Source: Leuctra nigra
Taxonomy: Eukaryota; Arthropoda; Insecta; Plecoptera; Leuctridae
Assembly (NCBI GenBank): GCA_934045905.1
Contig: OW203765.1
Coordinates: 18,849,409 to 18,913,408, forward strand
DNA: 64,000 bases
Reading direction: 5' to 3'
Position numbers and translations under genes: made by a program. Under the pieces are notes generated by a model. It was not told where the DNA came from, did no database searches, and saw only the letters and a list, made by a program, of their open reading frames with translations. This document shows positions 46,555 to 58,278 of this stretch, piece after piece. The number at the start of each line of letters is the position of its first letter. Positions within the stretch are counted from its first letter, which is position 1.

Positions 46555-46747
46555 CTGTAACGGATTTCGGTTTGGTTTGCCGTCCTCCGCTAAGATGCGC
46601 CAGCACGGCTCGCAGCACGGCTCCAGTCCCAGTCACGTGACTCACGCTGACGCACGCTGACGCACGCACGTTCACGCCATGGCTGGAGGTGGCGGCGACG
46701 AGGATGGCAGGCGTGTAGGCACGTCGGCCATCTTGAACATGAGTCTC
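46555..46747 (-). other. Candidate exon, - strand
   Basis: GC-rich 193-bp segment with an acceptor (TTGTCTTGTTTTGCAG) at 46748 and a donor (TTACAG|GTAAAA) at 46554. One frame is open throughout (ETHVQDGRRAYTPAILVA...); another begins MFKMADVP but stops after about 23 codons. No known domain. It could be a 5' exon of a - strand gene such as the one with the exon at 23003-24118, but nothing links them. Confidence 0.35.
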
Positions 46748-47324
46748 CTGCAAAACAAGACAAACACAATTGCAGTGATGAGCTGTTGTCCATTTTCCAT
46801 GTTTTATTTTGCATTTTAACGTTGCACAGTTCTGCAACTTAGCTAATGGCGACGGATCACTGATTATGATGATGATAGGGAGATGATGGTGATGAAGAAT
46901 TAGTGTGGATGGACGGTGGGAAGGAGGCTGTCGTAGCGAAACTTCACATTAATGTGCCTCGACTGAGAAAAGTGCGAAGTTAACTTTGTCAGGAATGATG
47001 GTTGCGGAATCGAACAAGATGCCTTCGGAATTCAATTCCAGAGCAGAGACTAGAGAGTTACTGTATGAGCAACTTGCTCCGTGGAAAGAGAATAGAATCG
47101 AATGGATTGCATTCTGGACTCGTGTATGTGGATCCACAGCTTATAATTATAAAAAGTTAACTTTGAAGTCTAAGAACTCAAAGTAACTAAGAAGAGGAAG
47201 CTCAACCATTCAGATTTAACTTTGAAGTATATTAAATCTGAATGGTTGAGCTTCTTCTTCTTATATTCAATTTCTCTCGAGAAATTTAATATAACAATTT
47301 TCAGGATTTTCTCCAACACCATAT
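46748..47324. other. Intergenic; one inverted repeat
   Basis: A ~30-bp inverted pair at about 47190-47262 (GAAGCTCAACCATTCAGATT and its mirror). No gene recognised. Confidence 0.5.
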
Positions 47325-47690
47325 TAAGACGGCTGAGTAGTGAGTTTGACCTTGAAGAGTTATTAAATCGATTTTTATCAATATCTTTCACCAATGTAAT
47401 TGTTAATATTATAATAAGGCTTTGTACGAGTCTTCAGAACAGATGAAAATAATTTCATAGTTTTGAATGGGATATTAGTTTTATACTTCGTCCTACAGAC
47501 GTTTAGTTCCTTTTTTTTACTAATTGCGGGTACTAAACGTCTGTAGGACAAAATAAAGCTAATAAACCATTCCAAGCTATGAAATTATTTTCATTGAACT
47601 GTTCTGAAGACTCGTACAAAGCATTATTTTATTAACAAAATCATTGGTAAAAGATATTGATAAAAAAAAATCACTACACGCTCACTAGAA
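47325..47690. mobile_element. Foldback element, copy 1
   Basis: AAGACGGCTGAGTAGTGAG at the left and CACGCTCACTA at the right bound long inverted arms (for example ATAATTTCATAG and CTATGAAATTAT) around a short TACTAAACGTCTGTAGGA centre. Arms are more diverged than in copy 2. Confidence 0.8.
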
Positions 47691-48142
47691 CAACAATAAT
47701 TAACAATTAATCCGTTTTTCAGAATGTATATAACTCTTGACTATATTTAAATGTCACCCTATACCCTCATTTCCCTGCTGTTTCATGATCTACGCTGGAA
47801 ATGGAATCAACAAGTCTTGATGTTTTTACAAGTGTTGACGAAGATCGTGAACTTCAACTAGTTGTCGCCGCAAAAGAAGACGCAGAAGTTGTAATTGGTT
47901 TATGTAAATATTGCTGTCGACATCTTGCAATATCTTCTATCTGTGCAGCCTCGGTTACACTTGGATTCCAGTCTTTCCCTCACAAGTATCTACTACACTT
48001 TGTGACGATACACAAGTTTGTTTAAAATCACAAATTCGAAGATGTTATACATTTAAAGAGAAAATCAAAACCAAGTGATGGTGAAAATACCACTAGATAA
48101 GGGGAACAGGATACACATTAAAATGCTCCATTTCTTGGTGTA

Positions 48143-48533
48143 TAAAGACGGCTGGGTAGTGAGTTTGACCTTGACGAGTTTTTTAATCGATTTTTATCAA
48201 TATCTTTTTCCAGTGTAATTGTTAACAAAATAGGGCTATGGACGTGAATTCAGAACAGTTCAATGAAAATAATTTCATAGTTTGGAATAAGTTATTAGTT
48301 TTATTTTGTCCAACAGGTGTTTAGAACCCGAAAATTTAGTAATTTTCGGGTTCTAATCACCTGTCGGACACAATAAAACCAATAGCTTATTCCAAACTAT
48401 GAAATTATTTTCATTGAACTGTTCTGAATTCACGTCCATAGCCCTATTTTGTTAACAATTACACTGGAAAAAGATATTGATAAAAATCGATTAAAAAACT
48501 CGTCAAGGCCACGCTCACTACCAAGCCCTCTTA
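48143..48533. mobile_element. Foldback element, copy 2, near-perfect 390-bp palindrome
   Basis: Same family as 47325-47690. Arms of ~190 bp match inverted almost throughout (AACTGTTCTGAATTCACGTC and its mirror) and meet at CCCGAAAATTTAGTAATTTTCGGG. Only the outer ends differ. Confidence 0.85.
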
Positions 48534-51500
48534 ACGTTAACAGCTTTTAAGTTACGAAAGTTCACTTGTAAGCAAGAAAAGTTCAAATAATCAGGCTCAC
48601 CTAGGTACCTGAGTTTTACATTTTCTTTTGAGAACTTTAACTTCAACGAAATTACAAGCTAAATATCGAGGCCACTGTTTATTGAAACATTATTAAAATC
48701 TTTATTAAAAAATCTAATGTTATATTTATATATAAACATTTTATTTTTAAACCTTCAAGATTTAACAAACGAGTTGAATTCAAATGTCAGACTATGCAAT
48801 CTCTGTTCTCAGCTAAACAATTATTAGATTTATTTGTAATCGACAAATTTATAGTTTTTAATCTTATTCTTGTAAATACAACATAATACGTAAAAATATC
48901 ATTCTCATAACGTGGGTAAAAAAAAAACTAACGCACCCTCCTATCAGTATAGATACAAAAAAGGAATGTAAATTACTTTTATACTGAAAATGTGATATCT
49001 GAACCCATACGCTAAATAATAAATAACACAACTTAATTCCATCTTTTCTCCGAAAGAAACCCGGGTTCTTCAATATGCCTCAAGTGTAACACCGTCTTTC
49101 ACCCCAACCACCCTCACTTTCTCCCCCGCAATAATCTGTTATGCAGGCCATGTGTACCGAGTTTCTGATATTATAGAATCAGAGTCCATCTGTCCTCGGT
49201 TGCGAGTCACTTCCATTCCGTCCACGTACAACTAACAGACTGTCAAAGTTTCCAACACACTCGAAACATTCTAATTCCCGACTTTGTGCCTTCTGCAGTG
49301 CCTTATCAGTCGACATGGAAACGCATTGCGATACTGCCCGGGGTGTAGGCAACCCGCTATACATTGTCAGGGGTGTAGGCAACCCGCTTTACATTGTCAG
49401 GGGTGTAGGCAACCCTCTTTACATGTCAGTTGTGTAGACCAGTGAGGTCAGCCATTTTGGAAGCAAAATTCGAAATGTTTACGTACTGATGTTCGAGAAC
49501 ATTACTTCTGAGACACTTTATATTGGACGAGGAAGTAAACATATAGCAAGGAGAATAAAGAGAATAAAGTATGTAAATATTGCAATGTAATTTGAAGGTT
49601 TGAGGTTACAGGTTATACGTCGTCTTTCTTTCTCATAGTTGTTTTACCTGGAATTAAATTAGTTCTTGTTTGCAATATTTTAATTTTGTATGATAAGATG
49701 ATATGATTTATTATGATAGTTATTATATTTTTAATAGTAGGTATATTTACAAGCGAATGCAGACGGTACAATAGAAACTAATTTTTAAATCTAGGCTCCG
49801 TTCTAACTTCTACAGTATACCCACACTCACACATACATTTAAAGCCTGCGTAGCTTATTACTAACATAACTGTTAAAGAAATGAGTTTGTTGGACACCCC
49901 TGTTTTCTAAGTTTTACGACACGTACTTAGTAGAAGTCATACAGTTACTTGATAGGTGTGCGGATAACAACTTCCGACATTTGCTAAGAAGTTCGCTATG
50001 CGCACGAAAGGGTACTGTAATGCGTACGTCTTTTTACAAAATCTCCTTAAGGCAGAATCACACTACGATCATAAGTATGTTAGAAACAATTTACAACGCT
50101 TGTTTTATGTGGGACAATGGCAGTGTAATAGGGCCATCAGTGTGTTTAATTCTTTAAAATGAATGATTATACATTGTAATCGGGGATAATTTCCCTGAGC
50201 TCCAAGAAGTACTTGCTTACCTCCAAACTCTAGGATATGTGATTGAGGTTTTGGTTACTAACACACAGTGAGCAACAAAACAGGTATACAAGAAAAACGT
50301 TATCTTGTGCTGTAGAAAGTGAAAACGAATGATAACTATGCAATGACAGCTAAATTCTGCATTATTTCTTTCACGTTTGAACGACTTTCATTTTTAACTC
50401 CCATTTAAAAGTTTAACGTATATTACAAATGGTAGCAGAAATGGTATTTTTTTAATAGTTTTGTCTGGAAAATTGATTAAAATCGTTTTAGGCAATCAAA
50501 GTGAATTTTAATGTTTTTTTTTCTATAAGAAAACTCCTCCAAGAACTTTGGGCTGGCAGTGCAAATGTCCTTTAAAGTTAGCGCCCATTAAATTAGTAGA
50601 AACCGTGGAAATAGTCAATGAGCACCGCCTTCTACATGGCTTAAGCGAGATTTATTCTAATGTGAACTTTACCAATGTGTAAAAGTAGATTGAGAATGAT
50701 TTAATCAAATGAAACGAAATAATATGTAGATTCACATCAATATCTATTATTTTAATAGATCATACCTGTAATCTATTTCATACTTTCAATTCTATACAGG
50801 AATATTTATCAAGCACTGATCTACTCCAAGGGTCCACCTGCTTCAATGGACACTTCTGAAAATCTTGTTGTTTCATCAAAAAACGCTTTTCAGCTTTCAG
50901 TAAGCTCATGGCTCATGGAAAAAAAACACCGACTTAACCTTCCTTTAACTTTGCAAAACCGGACCTAATTATCTCAGTGTATTAAATTCACAGAAAAAAA
51001 TCAATCACACAATATTTCAACTGTCAAAAAAGCTTTATCATCTAACTAGATAAAAAAATATATATTGTACCATTTCTGTCTCCATTTGTAATATTCTTAA
51101 AAATTTTGAATGTTCATACTCATCTATTGTAGTTTAGGCAATGCTTCATACAGTGTGGTAAACTACAAACAGAATATTCCTCCTTGGAACCCGTTAGTGT
51201 CTTGGGACTCCATTGAATATAAATCATCTGCGACCTGAGCAGCTATTCCCAAAGGTGGCAGCCCTGCATTCTGCGACAACGTTGAATAAGAACCGTGGAG
51301 ACCATTTTATTCCAGCCTCGAGTAAAAATAAGAGTCCCAAATCTCTACTCCCCCATTTCCCCTATCTACCGCATTAATACGAATACCAAATAAGAAAATG
51401 AATTCAGTAAAATGTAGACAGAACATGTCAAAATGGGAAATAAAATAATATAGGTACCTCTATTATGTCAAATGATGTCAAAAGATGTTATTTATATTTG

Positions 51501-52892
51501 TTGTAGTATTTATGTATTCATGTACCTAAAATGTATTCAATGTGTTAATTATATATGTATTATTTGCCACATTCAAGCCCCAATGGGACTTTGTGGCCGC
51601 GACCAATTTTTGTGATTAATTGTATTTGTATGTGTTATTTTTGTGAAATAAAAAAATAAAAAATTATATAATATAATATTACTACGAGAGAAGAGAAACA
51701 GAATCTACATAAAAGACTCCATAACTAGGGTATATACGTTTAACAGCTTTATATATAGTTTGTCAAAAGTCCACAAAGATGCATAAAGCTCAACAGTTTC
51801 TGGATATCAAGGTGCAAATTTCGACAACTTACTTGAAGTTGTTAGCATTCTCTTTCCCAAGAAATATATCCATATTTTTGTAGATCCTCATAAAATTCGT
51901 CAACTGTAATAATGATTGACATTGTAACGTAAAAGTCGAGCTATTTTATGAAATGTGAAATGACAGAAGATGGCAGGGTCGTCATTATTAAGGTTATTGG
52001 ATTTTATCGTGGTTCAGACATCTACTTACATTTTTTCCATTTTTGTATGTTTTTAATTTTTTGAATATATTTGTTTTATGACTTTCTGTAGGTTTTTGGA
52101 TCGACTTCACCGCCACCTGGAGTTATATATTGTGTACTAGTTCATCTAAATTGACCATCGTCACTTCGCTTACTTCAGAGAAAATAAGAAACCCCTGGCA
52201 TATTTCCTATGCAAATAGCCGGCGGAATCGACGATCAATCCCCGTTTTGAAAGGGCGAAATCTTTTCTACACTTAATTTGTATTTAGAAGCAGGAGAAAT
52301 AAAAACTACACTGAACTTCTAATCGAATGTGCAAATCGCAAATAATAACATACAAATGTTTAACTATTTACTAACATTGAACATGAATATGTATTTAAGT
52401 CTCACCAATGTGTATTTGTGAAATTCGTATCTTGCAAGATTGGGACCTGTTATTCTCATCAACAAAAGAAACTTGCCACTGCTAAATTAACATAACATTC
52501 CATACTCAAAGTTTAATCAACCTTTTTCAAGGTGTTTGTTTAATGTGACTCTTAAATCTGGCTTTCTTTAGATATCATCTTTAACATGATTGTAGTAGCG
52601 ACTTGTGAATTGATAAAACAATATTATTTAGTAAATAATTGAAAATATCCAAGTAATTCGTGACACTTAGTAAGAAGTAAAAACAACAATTGGTAATTCG
52701 CCCTTCAGTAGGTATCTATAGTAGCCCATTTTGCTCAGTTTGATAGAAGTAAGACACGACTTTAGACAAGAAAATTAAATATTCTTAAAATTGTGAAGTA
52801 TGAGCATTATAATGAAGATCTGAATACGCAAGAGTTAATTTTAAAACGTGAATTTTTATAAATTTGTTCAAAAGTTTCATTGGACTTTTTCC
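48534..52892. other. Intergenic, no gene recognised before the sulfotransferase
   Basis: AT-rich. Contains the 30-bp tandem repeat at 49337-49440, a possible LINE 3' tail near 51440-51655 (GCCCCAATGGGACTTTGTGG, then GTGAAATAAAAAAATAAA), and a CGAGAGAAG motif near 51685. Small frames have no recognisable domain. Confidence 0.4.
49337..49440. repeat. 30-bp tandem repeat, three units plus remnant
   Basis: GGGGTGTAGGCAACCCGCTT and ACATTGTCA repeat with period 30 (starts 49341, 49371, 49401), followed by a degraded TGTGTAGACC. Confidence 0.9.
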
Positions 52893-55365
52893 ATGCGTGG
52901 GTTATTGATTCATGTCCGGTTTTGGTATGGAGTCGTCGTGCTGGTGTCTTTTGTTTTCGTCCTTTTTGTCGTTTCCTGCTTCTTGCCTTGTAATATAAAT
53001 GACGTCACGAACTTCAATCAGACCGACAGTTACCTGGGCGAACCGCATGGCCGCAATTATCAGGTATAGTTTATGACAAGAATCCTGTTCCTATCCTGTT
53101 TGTAATAAGGCCTGAGAAGAATCCGAACGAGTCAACATACCATTTATCAAATACCTATTCCACCACATACACATTTGAGTATGCTGTAGGATTTTGTGTT
53201 TTTGTGCAATTTTGTGTTCCTGAATTGAAACTATCAAGTGAGGGTAGGAGATAATATTGGGACAATTTTTAAGATGTTTGTAGAGACCGATATTTATAGC
53301 GATTTCGCCACAGTTTGGAAAGTCAAAAAAATATCCGGGACGATCCAAACTGGAAAGGCGATTCACTGGAACCACTCCATATTAAAACGTTCACCAAAAT
53401 ATGCCCATCATAAGTGAACCAATTGTATTCCCTTCAGTCTTAAATTGAAGAGAAAACTGTCAAGTTTCAGTTCTAAATATGGACATGTTTCACCAGTAAT
53501 TATAAAAGTTTCTCGCAATAGAATATGATATGAAACTTAGAAAACATTGTTGGTTCTACAATCTTAGGGATATTCTTCTATAAAACTCACACTGGACTCT
53601 TCTTTCCTTACATCTCAAATCTAAATCTATCACTCATCTTTCAGCATACGACTCAAGAGGTATTTGAAGATGTGACATTCGAGCTTGAAGAGCGACGCCG
53701 ACTTGTGGCGAGCGTCTGTGAGAAGTACAATCTGTCGTCGCGAGGACAACCCAACGCTCGGCAGTTCTTCATTGAACAGAAACATAACCTTGTCTGGTGC
53801 AACATCTTCAAGGCAGCTTCCTCTACTTGGATGTATTACTTCAATCTCCTAGGTAGGGTGTCTGTACCAGTGGAGGTGCATTTAAGAGCAACTCCTGACT
53901 TGAACATACCAGGGATTTTCCATTTTTGATAGTAGAGTCAACACTTTTGTTGCAGTGTGTACCCTATTGGATGCAGCAGACTTGTTTAAAACCTTAATAA
54001 ATACCAACTGCAATATGAAAAGATTTTCCTCGAATGGGACTCGAACCCACGACATTCCGATATCCAGTCAGATGCTCTACCAACTGAGCTACCAAGGCAG
54101 TTCATATTGCAGCGGCTATGTTCCAATATATGTTCCCACTATTCCCACTTGTTCCCACTATGACTTTCAACTGCAGTTGAAATCTCAATCGCAGTTGAAA
54201 ACCAGTGTGAACTGAACGCGATCGAGTTCAACTGCAGTTGAAATCTCAATTTAGTTCTGGAAAGGCAGTTGAGATCGTTGGCCAAGCGATTTCAACTGCA
54301 GTTGGAACAAGGTATAAAGGCAATATAACAACATAGGAGAGCCACTAATTTCAGAAAGTGTTCATTAGGAAGCACAAAACACCAGTGGGAAATTAATGAA
54401 TTGTCAATATTTAAATCTTATATTGTTTATTACTCAGAACTACTACTTAATTGTAGAAGACATCATTTACTATGCCTTGATGATGAAATAACTGAGAGCT
54501 TCAATTACTATCATCGTACATGAATCTTAGCACACAAATTTGTCTTTGTCTTCTCTATAGTACAAAGACTGTCACGTTAATCAATCAAAAACCTGTTACA
54601 GAAATGGAATGGGAAATGGTATAGAAAACCTCAATACAATGAAAGTAGTACATCTTATTTCTTAGATTGAAGTAAGACCAAAAGTTTGAATGATTTTCAG
54701 GTGGCTACGATGCCGAATATCTCCGTCACAACGACACGGATCCATTGGCACTCGCCCTTGCTCGCTTCCGCCGACCCAAGGTCAACCAACTACAGTCCGC
54801 TCTCCCTTTTTCCTTGTCCTTCCTCGTGGTGCGCGAACCCTTCGAGCGCATCGTCTCCGCATTCCGCGACAAACTGGAGAACCCGCGCAACAGTTTCTAC
54901 AGCCAGATGGCGGCTAGGATGATCCCGAAGAACAGGACATCGACCGAGGGACAGAATCAGAGTCTGACGTTTTCCGAGTTCGTTAACAGAGTTGTCCAGA
55001 GACCATATCATTCAGACGAGCATTGGGCTCCGTATTACAAGTTTTGTACGCCATGCCATGTTGATTTCAAGGTCATTGTCAAATTAGAAACGTTTGAAAG
55101 GGATCAAGAATACATCATAAAAGTTGCTCAGCTTGAAGATGTTTTGGTCCCAGATCTACGTAGAAATCAGCCGGAAAATGCAGTGAATCGGGCGAAAGAT
55201 GGAAAAGATACGAAGAGATTGGTGCAGAGATATTTTAGTCAGTTGTCCCTGGACCAGGTGACTAGACTGTACGAGATTTACAAGATCGATTTTGAAATGT
55301 TTGGATATAATGCCGCGAAATATTTTGATATTGCAAAGAGTCCGACTTCTACAGCATTGTCATGA
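52893..55365 (+). CDS. Carbohydrate sulfotransferase, HNK-1 family (Sulfotransfer_2), 347 aa
   Basis: Three exons, 52893-53063, 53645-53852 and 54701-55365, join in frame (1,044 nt) across GT-AG introns of phase 0 and phase 1. ATG at 52893 is the first in frame after the TAA at 52842. The protein is a type II Golgi membrane enzyme: short basic cytoplasmic N terminus, one membrane span at about residues 10-31, then a lumenal domain. The PAPS-binding motifs are visible: the 5'-phosphosulfate loop WCNIFKAASSTW at 108-119 and the 3'-phosphate motif FLVVREPFERIVSAFRDK at 167-184. Such enzymes transfer sulfate from PAPS to sugars of glycans such as chondroitin/dermatan or HNK-1; the acceptor cannot be read here. 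The length is typical of the family. AATAAA signals lie at about 55389 and 55486. Intron 2 holds a tRNA-like element. Confidence 0.92.
54008..54112 (-). mobile_element. tRNA-like unit between 12-bp inverted repeats
   Basis: CTGCAATATGAA at 54008-54019 is repeated inverted (TTCATATTGCAG) at 54101-54112, tightly bracketing the tRNA-like sequence at 54026-54098. It lies inside intron 2 of the sulfotransferase on the opposite strand. It could be a tRNA-derived SINE head or a tRNA captured in a foldback element. Confidence 0.6.
54026..54098 (-). tRNA. tRNA-like sequence, anticodon GGA, type I fold
   Basis: The 73-nt - strand sequence folds as a cloverleaf: D stem GCTC/GAGC, anticodon stem TCTGA/TCGGA with loop CTGGATA, T stem GTGGG/CCCAT with loop TTCGAGT. 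Pol III boxes are perfect (A box TAGCTCAGTTGG, B box GGTTCGAGTCC) and TTTT follows a few bases downstream. The acceptor stem has a G-A mismatch at its first pair. GGA would decode serine, but tRNA-Ser needs a long variable arm and this has five bases. It is therefore more likely a tRNA-derived SINE or pseudogene than a functional tRNA. Confidence 0.55.
54165..54305. repeat. Repeated palindromes TTTCAACTGCAGTTGAAA
   Basis: The palindrome (or TTCAACTGCAGTTGGAA) occurs three times, at 54165, 54227 and about 54291, two of them followed by TCTCAAT. Probably a small inverted-repeat element in the sulfotransferase intron. Confidence 0.75.
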
Positions 55366-55669
55366 ATCACCTTGTATTAAACTTTCGAATAAATTTCTGT
55401 AGGTACCTCAGAAGGCTGGAAGACCATTTTCTAGATTTTGTGCTGCAGATTTGGAATCAAGCTTTATCAATTGACATTTGACGTCAATAAATACAGTTAT
55501 ATTGAATTATTCACACACAATTAATTTGTATGAAGGAAGAATAATTTACAGGTTTTGAGCTCACCACGAGAATCATTGTAATGGACATCGGCCCTTCTAC
55601 ATCTGAGGTACAGATATTCTTTTCCCAAGAAATGGAGCCTGTGTATGTGTATTCTATTCCTCTCTCTCG

Positions 55670-55925
55670 TGGTTCAGAGCTTTCTTGTGACGGTTTAATT
55701 TTAAAGTTTCAACCAATCACTGCAGGATCTCGTTCAAAAACTATCACGAGTTGACTTTAGTGGGTGTGCTAAATTTCAGATCTATCTTTTGACCGGTGTG
55801 CCCTGGGCATTGCCAGCAAAAATACACCCCCAAAAATACATATAAACTAACAAAAACCGAGAAAGTGCCATAAGAGTTCCGTATAGAGACGTTCGCTCCT
55901 TTTTTTCTTTTATATGGATGTTTTG
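55670..55925 (-). mobile_element. Helitron-like dispersed repeat, partial copy
   Basis: On the - strand, GGAGCGAACGTCTCTATACG, GGCACTTTCT and CAGATCTATC-type motifs correspond to the first 250 bp of the copy at 29104-30007. It lies about 300 bp beyond the sulfotransferase stop, head to tail. Confidence 0.5.
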
Positions 55926-58140
55926 GCATACCTACCCCTCAGATGTGGTTTGTAGATACCTTGAGGCATAGTTAATTTGAAACAGGCATCCCACGCACTG
56001 TTATTATGTTCCCTGGAGTATCAAACGAATATACCAGTGAATTGTGCGTGTGTTTATATTTTTTATATAAAAGAAGGCATCATTTCGCCCTAAGATATAT
56101 CATGTGAAAGCGTAATCAACAAAAAAACACATTTCCTCCGCCATTTAGCCCGCGGAATTGTAAAAATGCTAGGGTAAAAAAGTCCGCCCAAAGTCTAAAG
56201 TGTGCGCACAAAGGTGGAAGATTTTAATGTTATTTGTGCGTGTAACGGACGTCCGGTTCCGCTCCCGCACGCGCACGCAGCGCTCCCCGTGGCACGGGAC
56301 TGAATGAAAAGCAGTGCAAAGATTTCCGATATCCAAAGCTGAGACATTCTCTTCAACTCGAGCGGCTTCGGGCGAGAGGAAATACGATTTCAGCCGAGCT
56401 GCATTACAAGGAGATTTATACGGGGTGGGGAGGAAAATGGTATTCTGGGAAAGTGGTGAAACAATTGGAAGAAAATAAAAACAAAATTGTTGTGAGAAAT
56501 CGGTTCTGATACTGACCGTCTTGGAAGAAGAATGTTTTACCGCACGGGAACCAATTCATTGTTATTGTCAAACTGTTTGAACCTAACCTACATTCCAACA
56601 AAATTAATTGATCCGAACTAATTTCGCACCAGATTCCTAGTAGATAGCGCCAGCATACGCAGTTTGCACACTCAAAGTCTCCGGGAAAAGAACAAAAAGA
56701 CAAACGTTCGATATGTAAAGGCACCGATGTGTCAATTGATCTTCCATGTAACCTGTAGTATAACTGTATCTCAGAGGTAGAAGGACGGAAGTTAATTTCA
56801 ACGATTCTTGTGGTGAGCTCATAAACCAGTCATTCTGCTTTCGTCCATTCATATTTGTAATGGTGACATGAGTCATTTTGTCAGAGAATATGCTTCAATA
56901 TAATTGTATTCAGTCAAATGATCATTGATAGATCTTGATTAATTAAATCATTCTAAAAGTGTACAACGCATAATCCAGAAAATGGACTCTGTCTTTATAT
57001 TTACTCTAAGGTACAGCTGATGTTTGTTTTATACCTTAATATTTAATACGTGCAACTATAAGATCAATTAAATACTACGTTCACAAATGTAAGCCTAAAC
57101 GCTTTTATCTATTCCTCCGAAGACAAAATTACTCAACTACATTCTTCCATTAAGTACGGTACAAAAAAATCCAGCCGTTTTTGTAATCAACTTTGTAAGT
57201 GAAACATTTTCTCATCATTCCTCTAACTCAATGTTAAAAACCTCCAACTGAATTCCCAAAACCACCGACAGCCCACAGATTTCTCAACTGAAAATGATTA
57301 CGTTATTATCTCCCATGTTCAGGCTAAAAACCGTCTAGTAAGCGCAACAGCCCTTATAATGAGTCGCCCTCCCACCCGGGGTGGAAGGTGTTAAGGGTGA
57401 AATTCGCTTGAAACGCGGATGCGTTACTTGATAAAGATTTCATTAACGACGTCGCTGATTACAGGCAGCTGTGTAATGTGATCAAGAAGTTGCCATGGCA
57501 ACCCACGACCTCAGCTGATGGAAATGCTGCTTCAATTCATCCAGAGCTAACGTTGATGGTGTAGAAGGGAAGGTTTCAAGGGAATTAGGGAATTTGCGAA
57601 CAAGGAAGGCCAAAATATTTAGTCTTTAATCTTTATAGTCTTAAGCTAAAATTATAGGATCCGGTTTTGAGCTACAATAGGATAAAATTGAGAGACTTTT
57701 GCTTATAAATAAGTCTGTAAAAAATGATTAGTTTCGAATATTAGTTTTCTCAACTTATACTCTTAAGTTTATGTTATTCAAATATTGTTTTCGCTGTTGT
57801 CATGTTCGCAACATTGATCTTGCAATAAAAGAAACCTACTTGTTAGGACGCATTTGCAATGTAAATGAGCTATCGCTGAGCTTTCTTCTGAAGAAAACAG
57901 AAAAAGTAAAAGTAAAATATTAACATCTATTGATCTTGTTCATTTCAATTGATTCAGTGCAATAAATATTTCGCTAATTTTGCACACACTTTTTGAAAGC
58001 GGTTTGACTTGAAACATTTTAAAACATTTCTCTCAAATAGGAAAATGTTGATTATCGGCAATTAGTTTTTGTGCCAGGCAACTTGTAATAATTAAACATA
58101 TTACAAGATCATGGATCTTTTCGGAACAGCTTTTTGATGC
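55926..58140. other. Intergenic, no gene recognised
   Basis: A block at about 56730-57000 (CATATTTGTAATGGTGACATG...GCATAATCCAGAAAA) is related to 59140-59330, so it belongs to the CACGAGAGAAG-type dispersed repeats. A GC-rich patch at 56240-56400 has no ORF of note. Confidence 0.45.
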
Positions 58141-58179
58141 AAGGCAGTTGGGAAGACGGCTTGTTCTGTTGAGTGTCCT

Positions 58180-58278
58180 GGTGGCCCTGAAAAGGGCCGT
58201 GGGCCGTTTCGAAGGAATTACTTCCGCATCTTCGGGTAACGGTCGAATCTTTGCCCACAGCCCTTTTCAGGGCCACCA
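58180..58278. other. Inverted pair of histone-type 3' stem-loops
   Basis: GGCCCTTTTCAGGGCC (- strand of 58183-58198) is exactly the canonical metazoan histone mRNA 3' stem-loop, followed by ACCA as in histone genes. Its mirror, AGCCCTTTTCAGGGCC followed by ACCA, is at 58259-58274 on the + strand. The arms extend to 26 bp with one mismatch (58180-58205; 58253-58278). No histone ORF is present in the 54-bp interval or nearby, so these are displaced fragments or a chance foldback that copies the signal. Confidence 0.6.

Noticed and set aside
54026..54098. Functional tRNA-Ser(GGA)
   Set aside because: Serine tRNAs have a long variable arm; this has five bases and a mismatched acceptor pair, so it is listed as tRNA-like only.
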